DNA from: Eubacterium sp. UBA3279
GTDB lineage: Bacteria > Bacillota > Clostridia > Lachnospirales > Lachnospiraceae
DNA: 64,000 bases
Reading direction: 5' to 3'
Assembly (NCBI GenBank): GCA_002361775.1
Contig: DETV01000038.1
Location: 14,566-78,565, forward strand
This document shows, piece by piece, positions 24,693 to 33,690 of this stretch. Numbering within the stretch: the first letter of the stretch is position 1; the number at the start of each line of letters is the position of its first letter. The position numbers and the translations under genes were made by a program. The notes under the pieces were generated by a model, which was not told where the DNA came from, searched no databases, and saw only the letters and a program-made list of their open reading frames with translations.

Positions 24693-25463
24693 ATGTTTAA
24701 AGACGAGTTTCAGGCAGTCTGCAATGCAGGTGCGGCAAAGAGTAACTTATTGAAAAAGAATCCACTGGGATACTTTGTATCAGCTATGGTGGCCGGTATG
24801 TTTATTTCTTTCGGAAGTTTTATTGCTTTTACGTTAGGGCAATTGATTTCCGCAGGAGAATCAGCGTCATGGACCAAGCTGGCTCAGGGATTTGCTTTTG
24901 CGGCAGCCTTAAGCTTAGTGGTGATGGCAGGAGCGGAGTTGTTTACCGGAAATAACCTTGTGATGACAGCAGCATCTATCCGGAAATCTGTAAGCTGGGC
25001 AGATACAGTTAAACTTTGGGTAGTATGCTGGATCGGCAATCTGGTAGGTTCTGTTCTTTGTGTGGGAGCCTTCCAGTTAACAGGTATTCCTACAGCCGGG
25101 GAAGGCGCAGTGGCAGATTACTTTATCAAAATTTCTACAGGTAAGGTAACGCTGGGGCCGGTGGAATTAATATTCCGGGCAATATTGTGTAATATTCTGG
25201 TATGTCTGGCAGTATGGTGCGGAACCAAACTGAAAAGCGAATCAGGAAAACTGATTATGATTTTCTGGTGTATTTTAGTATTTATGGTTTGCGGATTCGA
25301 ACACAGCATTGCTAACATGAGTATTCTTGGCGTAGGTTTGGCAAATGGAGGAATTACCATAGGACAGTATTGCTACAGTGTATTGCTGGCTACAGTGGGT
25401 AATATGATCGGCGGAGCTGTATTTGTGGCATTACCTTACCATTTGATTTCCAAAGAAAAATAA
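24693..25463 (+). CDS. Formate/nitrite transporter family channel (FocA-like)
   Basis: 256 residues from ATG 24693 (AAGGAGGAAG upstream); an in-frame ATG at 24627 lacks a ribosome site. Six membrane helices. 'SFGSFIAFTLGQ', 'AGAELFTGNNLVMT' and 'VCGFEHSIANMS' match the FNT family, including the central histidine of the pore region. It would move formate, or a similar small anion, across the membrane. The ZTP riboswitch upstream ties it to one-carbon metabolism and supports formate over nitrite. A terminator follows at 25486. Confidence 0.93.
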   Translation: MFKDEFQAVCNAGAAKSNLLKKNPLGYFVSAMVAGMFISFGSFIAFTLGQLISAGESASWTKLAQGFAFAAALSLVVMAGAELFTGNNLVMTAASIRKSVSWADTVKLWVVCWIGNLVGSVLCVGAFQLTGIPTAGEGAVADYFIKISTGKVTLGPVELIFRAILCNILVCLAVWCGTKLKSESGKLIMIFWCILVFMVCGFEHSIANMSILGVGLANGGITIGQYCYSVLLATVGNMIGGAVFVALPYHLISKEK

Positions 25464-25485
25464 TTTTTTTGAAACATAAAATAAT

Positions 25486-25540
25486 AATCTCTCATAAAAA
25501 TCAGTGTTTTTACCTGATATTTTATGGGAGATTTTTATTT
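25486..25540 (+). terminator. Terminator after the formate channel gene
   Basis: AATCTCTCATAAAA pairs with TTTTATGGGAGATT; an inner TCAG/CTGA pairing extends the stem, then TTTATTT. Confidence 0.8.
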
Positions 25541-25684
25541 GTCTGTATCCGGCATATTTTCTCTATACTTTTTCTTTCTTTTTTTGGTTAACTGGACTGG
25601 TAAAAAATACATAAACTGGATATTTATATATATCCAGATGAGTGGTATCATAACTGACATAGAAAAGGTAAGGAGGAGTTTTAT

Positions 25685-26284
25685 ATGAAATCAAAAGAAA
25701 CATTAATGAAATGGGCTCAGACAGCACTTTTGGCAGCATTATGTTATGTGAGTTTTACATTTCTTCAGATCAAAATTCCCACACCGGGAGGAGACGCCAC
25801 TTCACTGCATATTGGAAATGCGTTTTGCGTGCTGGCAGCATTGCTTCTTGGAGGCGGATATGGCGGTCTGGCAGGAGCCGTGGGTATGACAATCGCAGAT
25901 TTATTGGATCCGATTTACATTGTGGGAGCGCCAAAAACATTTGTTTTGAAGTTTTGCATTGGTCTTATCACTGGTCTTGTCGCACATAAAATAGCAAGAA
26001 TTAATGAAAGCCATGACAGGAAATATATTCTGAAATGGAGTATTATTGCCAGTGTGTGCGGTCTGGGATTTAATGTGATCGCAGACCCTATAGTGGGCTA
26101 TTTTTATAAAATGTACATTTTGGGACAGCCCCAGCAGATGGCAGATGTATTGATGAAATTAAGCGCGGTGACAACTTTTGTAAATGCAGTTGTTTCTGTT
26201 ATTCTGGTAACCGTTATTTATAATGTTCTTCGTCCGGCATTACTCAAGGCAGGACTTTTAATCCCAGGTTACAAAAAATCTTGA
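25685..26284 (+). CDS. ECF transporter S component, vitamin type
   Basis: 199 residues, five or six membrane helices. 'TALLAALCYVSFTFLQIKIP' and 'LHIGNAFCVLAALLLGGGYGGLAGAVGMTIADLL' follow the pattern of ECF substrate-binding subunits. It would bind one vitamin or precursor and deliver it through the shared EcfAAT module, whose genes are absent here. Specificity cannot be read from the sequence. The leader (25541-25684) has a small hairpin CTGGATAT/ATATCCAG and clustered ACTGG words, but no riboswitch I can name. Strong AAGGAGG before the start. Its stop overlaps the next promoter. Confidence 0.85.
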   Translation: MKSKETLMKWAQTALLAALCYVSFTFLQIKIPTPGGDATSLHIGNAFCVLAALLLGGGYGGLAGAVGMTIADLLDPIYIVGAPKTFVLKFCIGLITGLVAHKIARINESHDRKYILKWSIIASVCGLGFNVIADPIVGYFYKMYILGQPQQMADVLMKLSAVTTFVNAVVSVILVTVIYNVLRPALLKAGLLIPGYKKS

Positions 26285-26357
26285 CTTTAAAAAAAATACC
26301 CCCTATAATAGTTATGAAGCGAACATTCGTTAACGAACTATTGTAGGGGGTATTTTT
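26281..26357 (+). promoter_or_regulatory. MarR promoter with operator, embedded in a read-through hairpin
   Basis: TTGACT (26281-26286), a 17-base spacer, TATAAT (26304-26309). A perfect palindrome TTCGTTAACGAA (26326-26337) lies about 10 bases after the expected start and is the likely site for autorepression. ATACCCCCTA (26296-26305) pairs with TAGGGGGTAT (26343-26352), and AATAGTT pairs with AACTATT. The 3' arm holds the AGGGGG ribosome site of the MarR gene and is followed by T residues. Transcripts from this promoter lack the 5' arm, so only read-through RNA from the ECF gene would fold. Confidence 0.7.
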
Positions 26358-26828
26358 ATGGAGAATAAAAATCATATTGGAATTGAAGTAAAACGTCTGG
26401 ATAATGAGATCCATAGCCGAATGGCAGTATATCGATCAGAAAAAGGTCAGGGAGAACTGACCATGATGCAGAGCTGGATTCTGGGATTTATTTACAGAAA
26501 TTCTGAAAAAGAAATATTTCAAAAAGATATTGAGGCAAAATTCTCCATTGCCCGTTCCACAGCCACAGGAATTCTACAACTGATGGAAAAAAATGGATAT
26601 ATCAGGAGAGTCAGTCTGCCCAGAGACGCCCGAATGAAAAAGCTGGAATTGACGCCGAAGGGTGTACAGATGCAGGAGACAACAATTGAGAATATCCAGC
26701 GAATGGAAAATAAGCTTCGAGAAGGAATTTCCAAAGAAGATATAGATGTTTTTTTCCGGGTAATACGGAAAATGAGATCCAATGTGGAAATGGAACAAAG
26801 TGAAACAGACAGGAGGAGAGACAGATGA
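26358..26828 (+). CDS. MarR family transcriptional regulator
   Basis: 156 residues. The winged helix covers about 30-120, with the recognition region 'FSIARSTATGILQLMEKNGYIRRV' and wing 'LPRDARMKKLELTPKG'. MarR proteins repress linked exporters and release on binding of phenolic or drug ligands. The stop overlaps the start of the first exporter gene by 4 bases, so the three genes form one operon. The palindrome at 26326-26337 is the likely operator. Confidence 0.93.
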   Translation: MENKNHIGIEVKRLDNEIHSRMAVYRSEKGQGELTMMQSWILGFIYRNSEKEIFQKDIEAKFSIARSTATGILQLMEKNGYIRRVSLPRDARMKKLELTPKGVQMQETTIENIQRMENKLREGISKEDIDVFFRVIRKMRSNVEMEQSETDRRRDR

Positions 26829-28576
26829 TTAAAACACTGGGAGCTCAGATAAAAGAATTTAAAAGAGACTCCATATTGACGCCTATTTTTATGATTCTGG
26901 AAGTTATTATGGAAATGATCATTCCCCTTCTTATGGCTTCTATTATTGATGAAGGCGTAGAAAAGGGAAATATCCGTCATATTTGCATTGTGGGCGGATG
27001 TATGATTCTGGCAGCGCTGGGCGGGCTGTTTGCAGGAATTATGGGTGGAAAATGTGCCGCCAATGCGTCCGCAGGATTTGCCAGAAATTTAAGAAATGCC
27101 ATGTATGAAAATATACAGACATTTTCATTTTCTAACATTGATAAGTTCAGCACAGCAGGTCTGATCACCAGGCTGACCACGGACGTGTCAAATATGCAAA
27201 ATGCCTATCAGATGTTGCTTCGAATGTTTACAAGAGCGCCATCCAGTCTGATCTGCGCCATGATCATGGCATTCAGTATAAATGCCAGATTATCCCTGAT
27301 TTATCTGGCAGCAGTTATTTTACTGGGAGGATGCCTGTTTTTGATCATGAGCCATACGACAAAATATTTCCAACAGGTGTTTAAGAAGTATGATGAACTG
27401 AATGCCAGTATTCAGGAAAATGTTGCGGGAATCCGTGTGGTGAAGGCATATGTGCGGGAAGATTATGAAAATAAAAAGTTTTCCAAAGCCAGTAAAAATG
27501 TATATCAGATGTTTGTGAAAGCAGAAAAAATATTGACTTTAAACTCCCCGTTGATGCAGTTTACTGTGTATGGATGTATTCTTGGAATCAGTTGGCTGGG
27601 AGCAAAGATGATCGTGGTGAACAGCCTGACAACCGGGGAACTGATGAGTCTTCTTACATATTGTATGAATATTCTGATGAGTTTGATGATGTTGTCTATG
27701 ATTTTTGTTATGGTGACCATGAGTATGGCCAGCGCTCAGAGAATTACCCAGGTATTGAATGAAAAAGCCGATCTGGTAAATCCGGAACAGCCGGTCAGAG
27801 AGGTTCGGGATGGAAGTATTGTATTTGAAAATGTAGATTTCAGTTACAAAGCGGAAAGTAAAGAGCCGGTACTGAAAGATATTAATTTAAAGATCCACGC
27901 TGGTGAAACAGTGGGAATCATCGGTGGAACAGGAAGCGCAAAATCCAGTCTGGTGAATCTGATCAGTCGTTTATACGATGTCACAGCAGGTAGTGTGCAG
28001 GTAGGAGGACTGGATGTACGAAAGTATGATATGGAAGTTTTGCGGAATCAGGTAGCCGTTGTACTGCAAAAAAATGTGCTGTTTTCCGGAACTATTTTGG
28101 AAAATCTTCGTTGGGGAGATAAAAAAGCCAGTAAAGAAGAGTGTATTCGGGCCTGTAAACTGGCCTGTGCCGATGAATTTATAGAAAAACTTCCTGATGG
28201 ATATGAAACCTATATTGAGCAGGGAGGAACTAATGTATCCGGAGGGCAGAAGCAAAGATTGTGTATCGCAAGAGCGTTACTGAAAAAACCGAAAATATTG
28301 ATTCTGGACGATTCAACCAGCGCTGTGGATACAGCCACAGATGCCAAAATCCGTCAGGCTTTTGCACAGGAAATTCCGGGAACAACAAAACTGATTATTG
28401 CACAGAGAATCTCCAGTATTCAAAATGCGGACAGGATCATTGTCATGGATAATGGAAAAGTGGACGGTTTTGGAACTCACGAGGAACTTCTCGCATCTAA
28501 CAAAATATATCGGGAAGTATATGAATCTCAGACCCAGGGCGGCGGAGATTTTGATGAAAATGGAGGTGAGAAATAA
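26825..28576 (+). CDS. ABC exporter half-transporter with degenerate catalytic site
   Basis: 583 residues: six membrane helices in about 1-320, then an ATPase domain. Walker A reads 'GGTGSAKSSL' with Ala where Gly is usual. The signature 'VSGGQKQR' is canonical. After Walker B ('ILILDDSTSAVD') the catalytic Glu is replaced by Asp, and the switch His by Gln ('IIAQRISS'). This pattern marks the non-catalytic half of heterodimeric exporters such as BmrCD and LmrCD. It overlaps the partner gene by one base. Likely role: drug or lipid export, controlled by the MarR protein upstream. Confidence 0.93.
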   Translation: MIKTLGAQIKEFKRDSILTPIFMILEVIMEMIIPLLMASIIDEGVEKGNIRHICIVGGCMILAALGGLFAGIMGGKCAANASAGFARNLRNAMYENIQTFSFSNIDKFSTAGLITRLTTDVSNMQNAYQMLLRMFTRAPSSLICAMIMAFSINARLSLIYLAAVILLGGCLFLIMSHTTKYFQQVFKKYDELNASIQENVAGIRVVKAYVREDYENKKFSKASKNVYQMFVKAEKILTLNSPLMQFTVYGCILGISWLGAKMIVVNSLTTGELMSLLTYCMNILMSLMMLSMIFVMVTMSMASAQRITQVLNEKADLVNPEQPVREVRDGSIVFENVDFSYKAESKEPVLKDINLKIHAGETVGIIGGTGSAKSSLVNLISRLYDVTAGSVQVGGLDVRKYDMEVLRNQVAVVLQKNVLFSGTILENLRWGDKKASKEECIRACKLACADEFIEKLPDGYETYIEQGGTNVSGGQKQRLCIARALLKKPKILILDDSTSAVDTATDAKIRQAFAQEIPGTTKLIIAQRISSIQNADRIIVMDNGKVDGFGTHEELLASNKIYREVYESQTQGGGDFDENGGEK

Positions 28577-30495
28577 TGCCGGGAATGGGAAAAAGACAGG
28601 GAAAACCTATGCAGAAGGTGAAAAATCCGGGAAAGCTTTTAATGCGCCTTTTGAAATACCTTATGAAATCCTATGGCATTCATCTGGTGGTAGTAGCAGT
28701 ATGTATTTTTGCCAGTGTTCTTGCCAATGTGCAGGGTACCATGTTTATGAAAAATCTGATTGATGATTATATTGTGCCAATGTTGGGAGCGGAAGCGCCG
28801 GATTTCACACCTTTGCTTCATGCAATTTTGAAAGTGGGAGCTTTTTATGCAATTGGTATTTTTTCCACATTTGCATACAACAGAATAATGGTTTACGTGA
28901 CGCAGGGAACATTGCACAAACTTCGTGTGGATCTTTTTACACATATGGAGAAACTTCCGGTGAAATACTTTGATACCCATGCACATGGAGATATTATGTC
29001 GGTATATACCAATGATATTGATACACTTCGTCAGATGATCAGTCAGAGTATGCCTCAGCTTTTATCCAGTATTATTACCATTGTCAGTGTGATGATCAGT
29101 ATGATTATTCTCAGTGTGCCGTTAACGTTGATAACTTTAGTTATGGTGGGAATTATGCTGGCAGCTACTCAGAAACTGGCAGGCGCCAGCGGTAAATACT
29201 TTCTGTCACAGCAAAGAGCGTTGGGAAGGGTGAATGGTTATGTGGAAGAAATGATGGAAGGTCAGAAAGTGGTTAAAGTTTTTTGCCATGAGGAAGAGAG
29301 CCTGGAAAAATTCAGAGAATTGAATGAAGAGCTGTATAACAGTTCTAATTATGCCAATCGATACGGGAATATGCTGGGACCGGTAAATGCGCAGTTGGGA
29401 AACGTAAGTTATGTAGTCTGTGCGATTGTGGGAGGCATTTTTGCCATATATCATGTGGCAGGTCTTACTCTGGGTGGTCTGGCAAGTTTCCTGACCTTTA
29501 ATAAAAGTATCAATATGCCAATCAATCAGGTGAGTCAGCAGATTAACAGTATTGTCATGGCTCTGGCAGGTGCGGAGAGAATCTTCAGGCTGGTAGATGA
29601 GGTTCCTGAATTGGATGAAGGATATGTGACATTGGTAAATGCAAAAAAGGAAAATGGAGAATTGGCAGAAACTTCAGAACATACAGGACTTTGGGCATGG
29701 AAACATTATCACAAAGCGGAAAATACTACTACCTATACAGAATTAAAAGGAGATGTGGTATTTAATGGAGTGGATTTTGGATATAACGATAAGAAAATCG
29801 TGCTTCATGACGTAAAACTGTATGCACAGCCGGGACAGAAAATTGCTTTTGTGGGATCTACAGGAGCGGGAAAAACTACGATCACTAATCTGATCAATCG
29901 ATTTTACGATATTCAGGATGGAAAAATCCGATATGACGGTATTAATATTAATAAGATCAAAAAATCGGATCTGCGTCGGTCTCTTGGAATTGTTCTTCAG
30001 GAAACACAATTATTTACAGGAACAGTAATGGAAAATATCCGTTATGGAAAGTTGGATGCTACAGATGAGGAAGTAGTGGCGGCAGCCCGCCTGGCAAATG
30101 CAGACGGTTTTATCCGGCGTCTTCCGGAAGGATACCAGACCATGCTTCGGAATAATGGAGCTAATCTCAGCCAGGGACAAAGACAGTTACTTGCCATTGC
30201 CAGGGCAGCAGTAGCGGATCCTCCGGTATTGATACTGGATGAGGCAACTTCTTCTATTGATACACGAACAGAAAAACTGGTGCAGGATGGAATGGATAAA
30301 CTGATGAAGGGCAGAACTACCTTTGTGATTGCTCATCGGCTTTCCACTGTCAGAAATAGTGACTGTATTATGGTTCTTGAAAACGGACGGATTATTGAGC
30401 GTGGAACTCATGATCAGTTAATTGAAGAAAAAGGAAAATATTATCAGCTTTACACGGGAAATTCCGGTGCATTAGCATTTAAAAATTTTAGCTAA
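28576..30495 (+). CDS. ABC exporter half-transporter with canonical catalytic site
   Basis: 639 residues: a short basic N-terminus, six membrane helices, then an ATPase. Walker A 'GSTGAGKTT', Walker B 'VLILDEATSSID' with catalytic Glu and switch His ('IAHRLST') are intact, but the signature reads 'LSQGQRQ', weaker than LSGGQ. With the partner upstream this gives one normal and one degenerate ATP site, as in BmrD/LmrD. An insert of about 40 residues before the ATPase domain ('TSEHTGLWAWKHYHKAEN') is typical of this half. Cytoplasmic membrane. Confidence 0.93.
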   Translation: MPGMGKRQGKPMQKVKNPGKLLMRLLKYLMKSYGIHLVVVAVCIFASVLANVQGTMFMKNLIDDYIVPMLGAEAPDFTPLLHAILKVGAFYAIGIFSTFAYNRIMVYVTQGTLHKLRVDLFTHMEKLPVKYFDTHAHGDIMSVYTNDIDTLRQMISQSMPQLLSSIITIVSVMISMIILSVPLTLITLVMVGIMLAATQKLAGASGKYFLSQQRALGRVNGYVEEMMEGQKVVKVFCHEEESLEKFRELNEELYNSSNYANRYGNMLGPVNAQLGNVSYVVCAIVGGIFAIYHVAGLTLGGLASFLTFNKSINMPINQVSQQINSIVMALAGAERIFRLVDEVPELDEGYVTLVNAKKENGELAETSEHTGLWAWKHYHKAENTTTYTELKGDVVFNGVDFGYNDKKIVLHDVKLYAQPGQKIAFVGSTGAGKTTITNLINRFYDIQDGKIRYDGININKIKKSDLRRSLGIVLQETQLFTGTVMENIRYGKLDATDEEVVAAARLANADGFIRRLPEGYQTMLRNNGANLSQGQRQLLAIARAAVADPPVLILDEATSSIDTRTEKLVQDGMDKLMKGRTTFVIAHRLSTVRNSDCIMVLENGRIIERGTHDQLIEEKGKYYQLYTGNSGALAFKNFS

Positions 30496-30525
30496 GATTG
30501 CAGCAGATGAAAATGGAGAGGACCA

Positions 30526-31236
30526 ATGAAAGAAGAATGTATTATTTGTAAGGCACCATTAGAATATCTTGAAAAAGATGAGCTGATGGAATGTGTATTT
30601 TGTCATAAAAAAGAACTCAGTAAAACAAAATGTGTAAAGGGACATTATGTATGTAATGATTGTCATACAAAAGGAATGGATTCAATTATAGAAATTTGTC
30701 TTAAGGAGAAAAGTAAAAATCCGATTGAGATTATTCGCAAATTGATGGATCAGCCATTTTGCCATATGCATGGACCGGAACATCATGTAATGGTAGGAGC
30801 TGCATTATTAACAGCATACAAAAATGCAGGAGGTAATGTTGATTTAGGAACAGCGCTTATAGAAATGCAAAGTAGAGGAAAATCTATTCCCGGGGGCGTA
30901 TGTGGTTTTTGGGGAGCGTGTGGCGCTGGAATCAGTACAGGGATATTTATTTCCATTATTACAGGTGCAACGCCTTTAAAAGAAGAACCATGGGGACTGG
31001 CAAATCAGATGACGGCAAAATCGTTGGCAGAGATTGGAGCAATAGGAGGTCCCAGATGTTGTAAAAGGGATTCCTACTTATCTATTATTGCAGCAACCAA
31101 ATTTGTCAAAGAAAAATTTGGTGTGGAGATGGAAACGAGAGATATTTATTGTATACATTCAGAGAATAATAATCAGTGTATTGGAATAAGATGTCCATTT
31201 TTTAAGAAGCAGGAACGTGGGTTTATTGATGAATAA
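30526..31236 (+). CDS. DUF5714 family protein, cysteine-rich
   Basis: 236 residues. The N-terminus has several CxxC pairs ('CIICKAPL', 'CVFCHKKE', 'CNDCHTKG') that look like a zinc or iron-sulfur ribbon. The middle has 'CGFWGACGAGISTGIF', and the C-terminus ends in more cysteines ('CIGIRCPFF'). The family occurs in anaerobic bacteria and archaea, often near methyltransferases or radical enzymes, and has no proven role. It lies 30 bases after the exporter genes and may be read through from them. Cytosolic. The family name is from memory of the pattern. Confidence 0.75.
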   Translation: MKEECIICKAPLEYLEKDELMECVFCHKKELSKTKCVKGHYVCNDCHTKGMDSIIEICLKEKSKNPIEIIRKLMDQPFCHMHGPEHHVMVGAALLTAYKNAGGNVDLGTALIEMQSRGKSIPGGVCGFWGACGAGISTGIFISIITGATPLKEEPWGLANQMTAKSLAEIGAIGGPRCCKRDSYLSIIAATKFVKEKFGVEMETRDIYCIHSENNNQCIGIRCPFFKKQERGFIDE

Positions 31237-31251
31237 ATGATTTTGACCATT

Positions 31252-31279
31252 GGAGAGGTATTTTTGATCCTCTCCTTTT
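31252..31279 (+). terminator. Terminator after the DUF5714 gene
   Basis: GGAGAGG pairs with CCTCTCC, followed by TTTTA. Confidence 0.8.
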
Positions 31280-31347
31280 ATAATGTCCGGAAAAAATATG
31301 TGCATTTTTCTTTATAAATCATATACTAAAGAAAAAAGGAATATTTT

Positions 31348-32298
31348 ATGAAAATTTGTCTGGATGCAGGACATTATGGTAATTATAATCAATCTCCTGC
31401 GAATAAGGAATATTATGAGTCAAAAGTAATGTGGAAATTGATGCTGCTTTTGAAAAAGTATCTGGAGGAATATGGATTTGAAGTGATCACGACAAGGTCA
31501 GACCAGGGGCAGAATCTGGGTGTTTATGAGCGGGGAAAAAAAGCTGCAGGATGTGCTTTGTTCCTTTCACTTCATTCCAATGCAGTTGCAGGAGGAATCA
31601 ATAATAATATTGATTATGTAACGTCATATGCAGCAGTTAACGGTTCAGCAGATGCAATCGCACAGCGTTTAGTGGAAAAAATTGCTGAAGTTATGGGAAC
31701 TAAGCAACCTTCTCGTGTAGAACACAGACAGGGTACAAGAGGGGATTACTATGGGGTGCTAAGAGGTGCTACTTCCGTAGGCGTACCGGGCGCTATTCTT
31801 GAACATAGTTTTCATACGAATGAGAAAATGACACAGTGGTTGTTAAAGGATGAGAATCTGGATCGGTTGGCACGGGAAGAGGCAAAGGTAATCGCTGAAT
31901 ATTTTGGTATGCAAAAGCCGGTGTCTCCCCCAGAAGAAAAACGCTGGTATCGTATTCGGAAAAAATGGGAAGATGCGGCCAGTCAGGTGGGAGCCTATGA
32001 AAATCTTCAGCGCGCAATAAAAGCCTGTCCGGTGGGATATGCTGTTTTTGACTGGAAGGGAAATGTAATGTACGATCATGAAAATTTGTCTGCATATCCC
32101 TATGTGGCAAAATGTACAGGAAACAGTGTGAATGTTCGTAAAGGTCCTGGTACGGAATACGGCAACATTTCCGCCTGGCCCAAACTAAATAAAGGAAATT
32201 TGGTAGATGTTTTGGGAAAAGAAGGATCCTGGTATAAAGTGCGTATTCAGGGAAAGTATGAGGGTTATGTGGTAGAAAAATATTTATGGCGCGTATAA
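31348..32298 (+). CDS. N-acetylmuramoyl-L-alanine amidase with SH3 domain
   Basis: 316 residues. An amidase-3 domain covers about 1-190, with the zinc ligands in 'DAGHYG' (H8), 'YYESKVMW' (E25) and 'LSLHSNA', and the catalytic Glu in 'ILEHSFHTN'. A linker follows, then a C-terminal bacterial SH3 domain ('GNSVNVRKGPGTEYGNIS'). It cuts the peptide from muramic acid in peptidoglycan. It lacks a signal peptide, like phage endolysins; holin-dependent release or non-classical export would be needed. A recombinase remnant lies just downstream, so a phage origin is possible. No clear ribosome site is stronger than AAAAAGGA. Confidence 0.9.
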   Translation: MKICLDAGHYGNYNQSPANKEYYESKVMWKLMLLLKKYLEEYGFEVITTRSDQGQNLGVYERGKKAAGCALFLSLHSNAVAGGINNNIDYVTSYAAVNGSADAIAQRLVEKIAEVMGTKQPSRVEHRQGTRGDYYGVLRGATSVGVPGAILEHSFHTNEKMTQWLLKDENLDRLAREEAKVIAEYFGMQKPVSPPEEKRWYRIRKKWEDAASQVGAYENLQRAIKACPVGYAVFDWKGNVMYDHENLSAYPYVAKCTGNSVNVRKGPGTEYGNISAWPKLNKGNLVDVLGKEGSWYKVRIQGKYEGYVVEKYLWRV

Positions 32299-32348
32299 AA
32301 GTTAAAAGATTGATTTGATTAAAAATATTATATAAAAGATATTAGACG

Positions 32349-32519
32349 AAAAAAGAAAATATGGTATTCATCCCATGAAACATCTTCGGGTGCTTTACAG
32401 AGAATGTGTGTGAGGTAATCCAGATAAGCCCGGATGTAAGTGCAGTAATTTTTAAGGGTATGGTCGGTGAGACCACGAAGGGAAATCATTTCCCTGAAAG
32501 AGTCTAAATATTTGTCCAT
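32349..32519 (-). pseudogene. Truncated tyrosine recombinase (N-terminal fragment)
   Basis: From ATG 32519 the minus strand encodes 'MDKYLDSFREMISLRGLTDH' and about 32 more residues of a SAM-like core-binding domain as found at the N-terminus of integrases, with AAAGGAG upstream. After 'VSWDEY' the similarity ends and the frame soon stops, so the catalytic domain is missing. It resembles recombinases that travel with IS91-like elements in Lachnospiraceae. Probably a scar. Confidence 0.7.
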
Positions 32520-32567
32520 CGTAAAAATCTCCTTTGAAATGAAATAAGTAGTATTATTACATTTCAA

Positions 32568-32892
32568 AAAGAGGTGGTGGACGGATAAAAAAATAAGATA
32601 TGTAGTTGTAGAGATTAAAAATCCATGGTAAACTAATCATAGCAGTTGGCGGTTTATGAGGTTGTTTGGTGTGGCAACTTAACAATACAACATAAATTCA
32701 AAAACTGCTATCTTTTTATAAAAAAGTAGCGGTTTCACGTACTTAGGGCTAGCCGTCGCGCTAGCGGCTTGGTACAATAAATATGAGATGCAATTATATT
32801 ACAGTGTATTCTTCAGGCACAGTCCTGATATAGTGTATAATTGTGCCCGTGTAAATTTAGAAGATTTATAAATGATTTGGCAAGGAGGATTT
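32568..32892. other. Gene-free stretch with related inverted repeats, possible mobile-element end
   Basis: TAGCAGTT (32640-32647), AACTGCTA (32703-32710) and TAGCGGTT (32727-32734) are related arms that can form alternative hairpins. GGCTAGC and GCTAGC flank CGTCGC near 32748-32765. A possible promoter for the next operon lies near 32838, with TATAAT and hairpin arms CAATTATA and TATAATTG. No gene is seen. It may be the end of the element that carried the broken recombinase. Confidence 0.4.
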
Positions 32893-33690
32893 ATGCTGAC
32901 CATAAAAGAGTACATAAAGGCAAAAAGTCTGGAACAGGCATATGAACTGAATCAGAAAAAAAGCAATCGTATCCTGGGCGGAATGATGTGGATGCGATTG
33001 GGGAAAGGAAATGTAAATACAGCAATTGATATTTCAGGTCTGGGTCTGGATCAGATTGAGGAAACAAAAGAGGAATTTTCCATTGGAGCAATGGTAACCC
33101 TTCGTCAATTGGAAAACCATTCTGGTTTGGAAGCATATACACAGGGGGCAGTACGGGAAAGTGTCTGTCATATAGTAGGCGTGCAATTTCGTAATTTAGC
33201 CACAGTGGGAGGCAGTATTTATGGAAGATTTGGATTTTCAGATGTATTGACTGCTTTTTTAGCTATGGATACTTATGTGGAACTGTATAAAGGAGGAAGA
33301 ATGTCACTGGCAGAATTTTCCGGTAAAAAGCCTGACAGAGATATTTTAGTGAAAATAATTGTGAAAAAAACACCCCTTCATATGGCATATCTTTCCCAGA
33401 GAAATACAAAGACAGATTTTCCTGTTCTTACCTGTGCTGTTTCCAGGGGCGAAGCAGGATGGAAGGCAGTGATTGGCGCCCGCCCTCAAAGAGCAGTGAT
33501 CGTGAGGGATGAAGAGAATATTATGGAAGAAAAATTCTCACAGGAAAGTGTTTTAAAGTTTGCTGATTTTGTAAGTGAAAAAATCTCAACAAGTTCCAAT
33601 ATGAGAGGATCCGCAGAATACAGAAAAATAATAGCGCAGGTTCTGGTAAAACGGGCGTGTATGCAGATTGGAGGCACAGATGAAAATTAA
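32893..33690 (+). CDS. Molybdenum hydroxylase, FAD-binding subunit (xanthine dehydrogenase-like)
   Basis: 265 residues from ATG 32893 (AAGGAGG upstream). The FAD domain shows 'NRILGGMMWMRLGKG' and 'VGVQFRNLATVGGSIYGR', the latter matching the FAD-contacting loop of CoxM/XdhB-type subunits. Somewhat shorter than typical (about 285). It passes electrons from the iron-sulfur subunit to an acceptor. First gene of three; its end overlaps the next gene by 11 bases. Cytosolic. Confidence 0.88.
   Translation: MLTIKEYIKAKSLEQAYELNQKKSNRILGGMMWMRLGKGNVNTAIDISGLGLDQIEETKEEFSIGAMVTLRQLENHSGLEAYTQGAVRESVCHIVGVQFRNLATVGGSIYGRFGFSDVLTAFLAMDTYVELYKGGRMSLAEFSGKKPDRDILVKIIVKKTPLHMAYLSQRNTKTDFPVLTCAVSRGEAGWKAVIGARPQRAVIVRDEENIMEEKFSQESVLKFADFVSEKISTSSNMRGSAEYRKIIAQVLVKRACMQIGGTDEN

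Noticed and set aside
25541..25684. Riboswitch before the ECF S component
   Set aside because: Only a small AT-rich hairpin and repeated ACTGG words are visible; no known aptamer pattern could be matched.
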